Origin: an uncultured Prochlorococcus sp.
GTDB taxonomy: Bacteria > Cyanobacteriota > Cyanobacteriia > PCC-6307 > Cyanobiaceae
DNA: 64,000 nt
Assembly: GCA_902525585.1 (NCBI GenBank)
Contig: CABZHQ010000001.1
Span: 28,976 to 92,975, forward strand
Reading direction: 5' to 3'
This document shows positions 58,867 to 64,000 of this stretch, in pieces; positions within the stretch are counted from its first letter, which is position 1; the number at the start of each line of letters is the position of its first letter. Below the pieces are notes generated by a model that saw nothing but the letters and a program-made list of their open reading frames with translations, made no database searches and was not told the DNA's origin. Both the position numbers and the translations under genes were made by a program.

Positions 58867-59649
58867 ATGAAACGCTTACTACTCCCACTACTAGCTGCTC
58901 TTGCTTTACCTACTGCTGTTAATGCAAATATAGATCCTAAAGTTGCTGAAATATGCATGAAGGCTGTTGACTTTCAAGGTTGCGTAAAAGCAATGGGAGG
59001 TGAATCAAGTGAACCAGTTAGAACGACAGTTGTCTCTGACAAACAAAATGATCTGCTTTTAGAAATAAAAAAGCTACCTTCAAGAATACAAAATACTTCA
59101 CTTAAAGATTACTCATCAAGAACATTATCTTTTACAGATGCTTTAGCAGTGAGTACTCCTGAAGAGGTTGGAGAAACTCTTTATTCAAATGCAAAAAAGA
59201 TTTCATTAGCTTTAGACGTCTTATATGAAACTTGGAATAGAAATAATGATGTTGTCGTTTACAACGGTTATTGGCTACCAGAGAAAAATTTAAAAGCAAA
59301 AAATAATTTAGATAGAATATTCGGAGGGAATACAATAGAAATTAAATGTACAAAAAGATTCTTTGGCTTGTTAGGGGGTGGCAATAGAAGAATCGGAGAA
59401 AATATCTTAAACCCAGTAGCTAGGGTTGTTGCAAATGCAGCTAATCAGGTTAAAACAGCTAATGATCAGATCATTTTCCCCTCACAACAGGAACCCTCTT
59501 TTGTAACAAGTTCAGCTCCTTTCTTTTGTCCTGGCGATCCAAATGCACCAGTTGAAGAAAAAAAACCAAAAGAAGATGATAAACCAAGACAACCAGTAAA
59601 AATTAATTGTGATTCTCCTGTTTGGAAAAAGAAGCCTATCTGTAATTAA
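58867..59649 (+). CDS. Secreted hypothetical protein, 260 aa
   Basis: Clear signal peptide ('MKRLLLPLLAALALPTAVNA'), then a small two-Cys segment ('VAEICMKAVDFQGCVKAMGG'), a helical middle of about 150 residues and a Lys/Pro/Asp-rich tail ('KKPKEDDKPRQPVK') ending with Cys. The secreted start with CMKA...GCVKA occurs in other picocyanobacterial exported proteins. Role unknown; probably co-expressed with 58291. Confidence 0.6.
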   Translation: MKRLLLPLLAALALPTAVNANIDPKVAEICMKAVDFQGCVKAMGGESSEPVRTTVVSDKQNDLLLEIKKLPSRIQNTSLKDYSSRTLSFTDALAVSTPEEVGETLYSNAKKISLALDVLYETWNRNNDVVVYNGYWLPEKNLKAKNNLDRIFGGNTIEIKCTKRFFGLLGGGNRRIGENILNPVARVVANAANQVKTANDQIIFPSQQEPSFVTSSAPFFCPGDPNAPVEEKKPKEDDKPRQPVKINCDSPVWKKKPICN

Positions 59650-59670
59650 TGAAATGCTTACTACTTGCAC

Positions 59671-59763
59671 ATGAATAGATTAATAAAAGTAGCTATTGAA
59701 TTTCAAGAAGAAAGAATTAATGCTTTGGAAGGTAGAAGGATTATTGATGTAGAAGCTAATTAA
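59671..59763 (+). CDS. Small helical protein, 30 aa
   Basis: 'MNRLIKVAIEFQEERINALE' then 'GRRIIDVEAN'. ATG 59671, TAA 59763. Low support because of length. Confidence 0.35.
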   Translation: MNRLIKVAIEFQEERINALEGRRIIDVEAN

Positions 59764-59795
59764 AACTACTCTATATATAAGGTATTAATCTTGAT

Positions 59796-60284
59796 ATGGG
59801 ATTACTTTCAAGAATTTTTGGTAAAGGCAAAGAAGATAAACAAGAACCACCAAAACAAACTTATCAACAATGGGAAAGGGAAAAGGTAGAAGAATATCAC
59901 GAGAATAATAAAACTTGGGGTGAGACTTGGAAGGAGATTGCTAGTAATGAGTTAAATGGAATGACATTAGTAAATGGAAAGAACACACATGAAGTATTAG
60001 ATGACCCTGCTGCTAAGAATGATTTATCAACAATGCTTGCTTGTTGTAGGGCAGAACTAGAAAGGGCAGATATAGGAGAAGCTCCCCCTGCTCCTTACTA
60101 TTTCAAAAGGGCTGCAATATTATTTGGGAAACAAAAAGAGTACGATAACGAAATTAAAATCTGTGAATTGTATTGTGATGCTTCAAAAAAATTTGGTGGA
60201 AATGGCAGAACTGATATACAGGAAAGAATACAGAAAGCATTATTAAAAAAAGATAGGGCAGCTAAGAAGGCACTAGAAAAGTAA
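59796..60284 (+). CDS. Hypothetical soluble protein, 162 aa
   Basis: Charged helical protein: 'YQQWEREKVEEYHENNKTW' and 'ETWKEIASNELNGMTLVNG', then a TPR-like part ('YYFKRAAILFGKQKEYDNEI' and 'KICELYCDASKKFGGNG'). Basic end. No family named. Its position as last E4 gene suggests accessory cargo. Confidence 0.55.
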   Translation: MGLLSRIFGKGKEDKQEPPKQTYQQWEREKVEEYHENNKTWGETWKEIASNELNGMTLVNGKNTHEVLDDPAAKNDLSTMLACCRAELERADIGEAPPAPYYFKRAAILFGKQKEYDNEIKICELYCDASKKFGGNGRTDIQERIQKALLKKDRAAKKALEK

Positions 60285-60308
60285 TCCACGACCGCAACAA
60301 CTGTTTCC

Positions 60309-60332
60309 TAGCTCCCCCTCTAGCTCCCCTTT
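60309..60332 (+). repeat. Twin 12-bp end repeat, site j
   Basis: TAGCTCCCCCTC then TAGCTCCCCTTT. Same motif as site i. 49 bp left of tRNA fragment 5. Confidence 0.8.
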
Positions 60333-60380
60333 CGCAAAATGAGACAAGCTATATTATTTATAATCCGTTGGTATGACTGA

Positions 60381-60426
60381 TCGGGGCGACAGGATTCGAA
60401 CCTGCGACCTAGTGCTCCCAAAGCAC
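60381..60426 (-). repeat. tRNA-Pro(TGG) 3' fragment 5
   Basis: 46 bp, identical to fragments 3 and 4. Nearest copy to the recombinase gene; module-specific sequence starts with TTCCCACCCC. Confidence 0.85.
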
Positions 60427-60514
60427 TTCCCACCCCATTGCAAGCACTAGTGTTTTGAGCTATATCTGGATTCTTGCGTGATGTTGCGTATTTTGTCAGG
60501 ACAAACTATACTGA

Positions 60515-60536
60515 ATTTGTCCACTATTTGTCCACT
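60515..60536 (+). repeat. Twin 11-bp end repeat, site k
   Basis: ATTTGTCCACT twice in tandem, 5 bases before the recombinase ATG. TTGCGTGATG then TTGCGTATTT (60473-60492) is a second twin unit nearby, like site c. Confidence 0.85.
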
Positions 60537-60541
60537 TTTTA

Positions 60542-61804
60542 ATGATTGCTAGAGACAGGCAAAAAGTTTTTCAAGTTCAGGTTAAAGACTTAATGATGGG
60601 TCTTACAGCTAACGAAAGAAGGGGAAAAGTACAACTTAAATTAAGAAGAACAGGGGAGAAACAACAATCAGTAATGCTTCCATTTGATTGGTCTCCTAAA
60701 TTTTTTGATGATGCTTATACAAGAATTAGGAATATTTATACTTTTATTGTTGAAGGACATAGCTTAAAAGCTGCTGCTGAATTAGCTCAAGGTAAAGCAC
60801 CAAAGAAGGGTCAGGATTGGAGCGATATGTTAACTAAATTTGAAAATTATAAAAAAACTTTTGGAAGAACAGTAAACGATCTTACTTGGACTAAAGACTT
60901 TAAAGCCTGCTACATGGCTGTTGATGTAATGGCTGCAAAGAACCCACCAAGCGACCCAATAACATTAATGGAAATGTGTTTGAAGGATTGGAAACCCGCT
61001 TCAAGAACAAGAGAAAAGAGGGCTCAGGCTTTAAGTAGTTTCCTTACTTACTGTGTTGAAAGATGTAACCTTCCAGAAACTTGGACTCCACCCGCAAAGT
61101 TAAAAACATTAATTGGAGAAATTAAGAAAGGGGAAGAACCTAATAAGATCGCAGGCGACCCATTCGATAATGACCAACAAATATTAGACCTATTGGCATC
61201 ATTACCAACTGATGACCAAGACAAGAAGGTTAGTAAAGCTGCTGCTCAATGGTTCAATGCTCTTTGCTTAATGGCTGAACTAGGTTTACGACCTATTGAA
61301 GTTGGGAAAATGATTATTAAATATGACCCAGTAATGAAAAAAGATCGTTGGTTTTGTACCCATGAAAAGAAGGGTGGTAATGGTAGAACTGACCCAAGAT
61401 TTGTAAAACCATTTCCCCTAATTGATTTAGATGGAAACTTAGTAAATTGGAATTTATTTGATAGGTTCAAAGCGGGTTTATTACCTTTGCCAGAAAATAT
61501 AAGTGGAGAGTCTTTTGGAAAGTATTTAATCAGAAGAAAGCACTATGTAGAGCTAAAAGCTGCCATGAAAAAAGAAGGCAAAAATTTAGTTAATTATAGT
61601 TTTAGACATTATTATTCTTTGCGTTCACACCAAGCAAATATCCCAGTTGGAGAAGTTTGTTTAAGTATGGGGCATAGTTATGAGAGTCACGTTAGAGCTT
61701 ATCCATACGCAAAGGCTTCTAGTGTAGATTCCGCATTTGATGAGGGGATTGAAAGGTTACTTGCAAGAGTAAAAGCTAAAAAATTATTGGAGGAAAAAGA
61801 ATGA
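60542..61804 (+). CDS. int: Tyrosine recombinase / integrase, 420 aa
   Basis: C-terminal phage-integrase fold with Arg250 in 'AELGLRPIEVGKM', Arg355 in 'NYSFRHYYSLR', His378 in 'SMGHSYES' and nucleophile Tyr387 in 'HVRAYPYA'. The first His of the HxxR motif is Tyr352 here. The N-terminal 240 residues form arm and core-binding domains; the first 45 (Lys/Arg-rich strands) may read the twin repeats. It cuts and joins DNA at the tRNA-Pro anticodon stem. It lies directly beside tRNA fragment 5 and overlaps the 61-aa gene by 4 bases (ATGA). Confidence 0.92.
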   Translation: MIARDRQKVFQVQVKDLMMGLTANERRGKVQLKLRRTGEKQQSVMLPFDWSPKFFDDAYTRIRNIYTFIVEGHSLKAAAELAQGKAPKKGQDWSDMLTKFENYKKTFGRTVNDLTWTKDFKACYMAVDVMAAKNPPSDPITLMEMCLKDWKPASRTREKRAQALSSFLTYCVERCNLPETWTPPAKLKTLIGEIKKGEEPNKIAGDPFDNDQQILDLLASLPTDDQDKKVSKAAAQWFNALCLMAELGLRPIEVGKMIIKYDPVMKKDRWFCTHEKKGGNGRTDPRFVKPFPLIDLDGNLVNWNLFDRFKAGLLPLPENISGESFGKYLIRRKHYVELKAAMKKEGKNLVNYSFRHYYSLRSHQANIPVGEVCLSMGHSYESHVRAYPYAKASSVDSAFDEGIERLLARVKAKKLLEEKE

Positions 61805-61986
61805 GAAACTTATGGACTAAAAGAAACATTATGGACTATCTAAGCCACCCAGAAGAGAGCTTGGATAAAAACTACAACCCAACCCGCCAGAAGTATAGAA
61901 AGGCACTTCGAAAAATGGATATGGAAACCAAAGCTCAAGGCGGTGTAGTTGATTGGAACTATATCCTTAACGACTTTATGTGGTGA
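61801..61986 (+). CDS. Small basic protein, 61 aa
   Basis: 'MRNLWTKRNIMDYLSHPEES' then 'YNPTRQKYRKALRKMDMETK' and 'GGVVDWNYILNDFMW'. Starts in the recombinase stop (ATGA) with GGAGG 8 bases upstream, so strongly coupled. Could be an excisionase-like factor by its position and charge, but no HTH is evident. Confidence 0.6.
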   Translation: MRNLWTKRNIMDYLSHPEESLDKNYNPTRQKYRKALRKMDMETKAQGGVVDWNYILNDFMW

Positions 61987-61988
61987 TT

Positions 61989-62273
61989 ATGAATTGCAAT
62001 CCAATACCAGAAAGAGAAGATTGGTTCATTACTGATAGGAAACCAACTATTTGCCCCAGATGCGGTACTAAGGAAGTTAGAAAAGCTGTTCTTGGTTATC
62101 CAACCGAAGAAGATTTCCATAATGACAATATTTATTTAATTGGCTGTATTCCAGACTTTCCTATTGATAGGACTTGGGGCTGTAGGCAATGTGATGCGGG
62201 ATTCTGGAAAGATACTCCAAGAAATAAAGCTGCATTAGGTGGATTAGTTCCCCATCAATGGCCTAAAGATTAA
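61989..62273 (+). CDS. Zinc-ribbon-like small protein, 94 aa
   Basis: Start taken at ATG 61989 ('MNCNPIPEREDWFITDRKPT'); an upstream in-frame GTG at 61980 is possible. 'TICPRCGTKEVRK' and 'WGCRQCDAGFWK' give CxxC...CxxC, a zinc-ribbon, with 'NDNIYLIGCIPDFPIDRTW' between. It follows the 61-aa gene by 2 bases and converges on the DUF1651 gene, overlapping its end by 4 bases. Confidence 0.65.
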   Translation: MNCNPIPEREDWFITDRKPTICPRCGTKEVRKAVLGYPTEEDFHNDNIYLIGCIPDFPIDRTWGCRQCDAGFWKDTPRNKAALGGLVPHQWPKD

Positions 62274-62518
62274 AAATAACTTCTAAAAATACTGGTCTTT
62301 TTCCAACCTTCTTTCAATAGTTCTGCATATTCTTTTCTAGCTGCTTCAATAGTTTCTACTCTGCTACCTTTCATAACTGGTTTACTACTTCTCTTATAAA
62401 CACACCCATAGGAAATCATCATTGCGTCAATACTTGGGGAAGGCTTGGAAACATCTTCAAATGGTTCAAAGACTTTAATTCTTGACCTATCTTTATTTAT
62501 TAAAGTGAACTTCTCCAT
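62270..62518 (-). CDS. DUF1651 protein, 82 aa
   Basis: 'MEKFTLINKDRSRIKVFEPF' to 'EEGWKK' region and 'FRSYF' ending; almost the same as 48188-48436. Start at 62518 by that comparison. Upstream (62532-62550) is a G-rich/C-rich hairpin next to T7 on the minus strand, like the RNA-element terminator. It is the only minus gene in E5. Confidence 0.75.
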   Translation of the reverse strand: MEKFTLINKDRSRIKVFEPFEDVSKPSPSIDAMMISYGCVYKRSSKPVMKGSRVETIEAARKEYAELLKEGWKKTSIFRSYF

Positions 62519-62674
62519 AAAAAAATTATAGACAAAAAAAGAGGGGTAAAGCTGCACCAAAACCCCCTAAGTAAACACACCTTAAATTAATGGCAGACTA
62601 AGAAGTGACCACACTTTTATGATAGCTTAAATATTATTTTTGTAGTATAATTTCTAATAATTAAGTATTAATTA

Positions 62675-62806
62675 GTGGCTTATTTTAAACCAACTAAATA
62701 TAAACAATTTAACGAAGTTTATCAAGTCAAAGCCTGCAATAATGGGCAAACTTTTAATACCTTAACTAACCCACAAGCTAGAAGACTATTAAAGGAGGTT
62801 TCTTAA
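62675..62806 (+). CDS. Small basic protein, 43 aa (GTG start)
   Basis: GTG 62675: 'AYFKPTKYKQFNEVYQVKAC' then 'TFNTLTNPQARRLLKEVS'. Its TAA shares a base with the next ATG (TAATG), and the AGGAGG ribosome site of the next gene lies inside it. Looks like a small DNA- or protein-binding factor; no family. Confidence 0.5.
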   Translation: MAYFKPTKYKQFNEVYQVKACNNGQTFNTLTNPQARRLLKEVS

Positions 62807-63204
62807 TGTCTAATTTAGATGACTTAATTGATAAAACCCACTTCGATTATGAACAAAACGAGACAAAAGCCAAGCAATTAGAAGACCGAATTTTGAAAGT
62901 GCCTGGAATGTCAAAAGATTTTCTTCCTAAGAGGAAATATGGGCAACAATTCAAAGGAGACCAACTAGGGGTAACAGCCCAATCAATGATAGTTAGAGGG
63001 GACAAAGCACTAGCAGCCTTTTTGGGTCTGGACTTAAATTACTGGAAGGAAAAAGCTCGAATTGAAGAAGAGCGTGAAGCCTACTTATCCGCCTTCAAAG
63101 AAAAGACAGAAGCATTAAGACTAAAGAATGAAGAAAATAAATTAGCTAGAGAAAGAAGAATGATATGGAATCAAACTCATGGTGTAGATCAAAGGAGACT
63201 TTAA
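62806..63204 (+). CDS. Hypothetical protein, 132 aa
   Basis: Preceded by AGGAGG 6 bases before the ATG. Helical and charged: 'YEQNETKAKQLEDRILKVPG', then 'ALAAFLGLDLNYWKEKARIE' and a coiled-coil C-terminal part ('KTEALRLKNEENKLARERRM'). No family recognised. Confidence 0.6.
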   Translation: MSNLDDLIDKTHFDYEQNETKAKQLEDRILKVPGMSKDFLPKRKYGQQFKGDQLGVTAQSMIVRGDKALAAFLGLDLNYWKEKARIEEEREAYLSAFKEKTEALRLKNEENKLARERRMIWNQTHGVDQRRL

Positions 63205-63206
63205 TA

Positions 63207-63545
63207 ATGCGTTTTGCTCGTCAGCACCCTTTTTATGGTTGGCTATTTTTAGAGCCACAAGATTACAGGAGGATTTATAACCAACTTATCCAAATGAGAG
63301 ATGCAGACCTAAAGAAGGGGGACAACTCCTCAGGGTTTCCCTCTGGTTTTGCTCTTTGGTGTGAAGATGATTTAAAAGAACTAGCCAAGCAAGATAGATA
63401 TAAGAAAAGGATTGCAGAACATTTGGCTCAATTAAAAATATCTATTGAAGTTAGAGAACGAGAATTAGCCAATACCTACTTAGCTGAGGAACTCCAGAAG
63501 ATGAAAGATAAGCAAGAACTAATAGAAAGTTTTATTAGCACTTAA
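63207..63545 (+). CDS. Hypothetical protein, 112 aa
   Basis: Start set at ATG 63207 ('MRFARQHPFYGWLFLEPQDY') with AGGAGA 11 bases upstream; the longer frame runs into the previous gene. Then 'SGFPSGFALWCEDDLKELAK' and a coiled coil to the end. Two bases after the previous stop. Function unknown. Confidence 0.6.
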   Translation: MRFARQHPFYGWLFLEPQDYRRIYNQLIQMRDADLKKGDNSSGFPSGFALWCEDDLKELAKQDRYKKRIAEHLAQLKISIEVRERELANTYLAEELQKMKDKQELIESFIST

Positions 63546-63586
63546 TGATTACAGCTAAACCAACTATTTCTAAGGAGGTTAACGCA

Positions 63587-63742
63587 ATGGCAGAAGCTCT
63601 AAATACTATTGCCCAAAATGACTTTATTGATTCAGCTACTCCATTAACCATCTCACTCTTTGCAACTAGCTTGGTTTGGACTTATAGAGATATTTGGGTT
63701 AATTACCTTTGGGAAGCTGAAGACAAATTGGAGGTTAATTAA
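63587..63742 (+). CDS. Small membrane-like protein, 51 aa
   Basis: Start decided by the AAGGAGG site at 63572-63578, 8 bases before ATG 63587 ('MAEALNTIAQNDFIDSATPL'). An upstream ATG at 63545, sharing a base with the previous stop, would add 14 residues. 'TISLFATSLVWTYRDIWVNY' is hydrophobic. Shares one base with the next ATG. Confidence 0.55.
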   Translation: MAEALNTIAQNDFIDSATPLTISLFATSLVWTYRDIWVNYLWEAEDKLEVN

Positions 63743-64000
63743 TGGCTGTTGTTAGTAGAAATGAAAGGAAAAAGCGTAGATGTGATGCACTCGCAAGATT
63801 AACTTCTGGCATGGGGGTGTCCCAAGTAACTGAAAGCCTAGTCAGGGACTACAAAATTACTAGAAGAAGTGCAAATCTGGACATCAACTGGGCAAGTACT
63901 CAAATAGTAAAGAACCTCGAAAAGCATGAAAAAAGAGACTTATTGGCTTGGCTTCTGACCCAGAGTGAACGTACTTTTCAGAGAGCCTTTGAAGCGGGTC
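63742..64000 (+). CDS. Partial protein with HTH-like N-terminus, possibly small-terminase-like (cut by window edge)
   Basis: ATG 63742 with GGAGG 8 bases upstream, 86 codons seen. Basic start 'MAVVSRNERKKRRCDALARL', then 'TSGMGVSQVTESLVRDYKIT' and 'RRSANLDINWASTQIV', which look like a helix-turn-helix with a recognition helix as in phage small terminases and DUF-type packaging proteins. Satellites often carry terS genes. Both ideas are inference until the full gene is seen. Confidence 0.45.
   Translation, partial: MAVVSRNERKKRRCDALARLTSGMGVSQVTESLVRDYKITRRSANLDINWASTQIVKNLEKHEKRDLLAWLLTQSERTFQRAFEAG

Larger units (their letters stand above)
58012..60426. mobile_element. Module E4 between tRNA-Pro fragments 4 and 5
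   Basis: About 2.4 kb with four plus-strand genes and the repeated promoter module. No recombinase. End repeats i and j carry the same AGCTCCCC motif with 12-bp period. Confidence 0.75.
60381..64000. mobile_element. Module E5 (right part outside window): recombinase-carrying element
   Basis: From tRNA fragment 5 on: twin repeat k, tyrosine recombinase, then a compact run of small plus-strand genes with strong ribosome sites, a minus-strand DUF1651 gene and a partial HTH gene at the edge. Resembles tRNA-targeting Prochlorococcus elements (tycheposons) and phage-satellite-like modules. The intact tRNA-Pro gene and the matching end repeat are predicted to the right. Confidence 0.7.

Noticed and set aside
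60285-60380. Riboswitch before the recombinase
   Set aside because: The sequence is explained by the end repeat and tRNA fragment; no conserved aptamer seen.

Overview
The window is A+T-rich (roughly 70%) DNA with short intergenic spaces. It has many high-light-inducible (hli) genes, many conserved proteins under 60 residues and two DUF2839 genes. Together these point to a high-light-adapted Prochlorococcus, a marine picocyanobacterium. The assignment rests on gene content and composition; no database search was possible.

Layout. 1-4.4 kb: a plus-strand cluster of a transcarbamylase tail, an AsnB-type synthetase, an M20 N-carbamoyl-amino-acid amidase and a DUF1028 protein. 4.5-12.5 kb: core genes (dxr, cysS, polA and an HlyD-type adaptor on the minus strand, then ychF on the plus strand). 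12.5-33 kb: a dense field of small conserved proteins with hli genes, plus a class I glutamine amidotransferase, SelO, an NSS transporter, a copper/redox-looking minus operon (DUF3721, DUF411, MauE-like), a SRAP protein and RluF. 33-47 kb: a surface-polysaccharide type island (GT-C-like protein, 2OG-Fe(II) oxygenase, TPR-glycosyltransferase, sulfotransferase, 3-hydroxyacyl-CoA dehydrogenase-like protein, GNAT, OafA-type acyltransferase), interrupted by small thylakoid-type membrane proteins and two candidate small RNAs.

48.6-64 kb is the most striking part. Five copies of the 3' end of a tRNA-Pro(TGG) gene (46 bp, minus orientation) lie 2.2-4.1 kb apart and divide the region into stacked modules, named E1-E5 here. 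The ends of each module carry a short direct repeat present twice in tandem with an 11-12 bp period. In E2, E3 and E4 the repeat at one end matches the repeat at the other, and each module has its own version. E5, at the right edge, carries a tyrosine recombinase directly next to the tRNA fragment, followed by a compact operon with strong Shine-Dalgarno sequences that runs off the window into a possible small-terminase-like gene. This agrees with the tRNA-targeting Prochlorococcus elements called tycheposons. Since the tRNA is on the minus strand, the intact gene should lie to the right of the window and older insertions to the left. A degraded sixth junction is visible at 35.95 kb.

Cargo. 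E1: NTF2-like, DUF3764-like, DUF1330 and RRM proteins, and a frameshifted DUF1651 gene. E2: a second copy of the hli operon also present at 14 kb. E3: a pentameric-ligand-gated-channel-like protein beside a PrsW-type intramembrane protease. E4: three unfamiliar proteins, one secreted. A roughly 190 bp element with outward-facing terminators on both strands occurs at 29.0 kb and, inverted, at 51.6 kb; its hairpin end lies just before start codons of DUF1651-type genes or small ORFs, which suggests leader attenuation.
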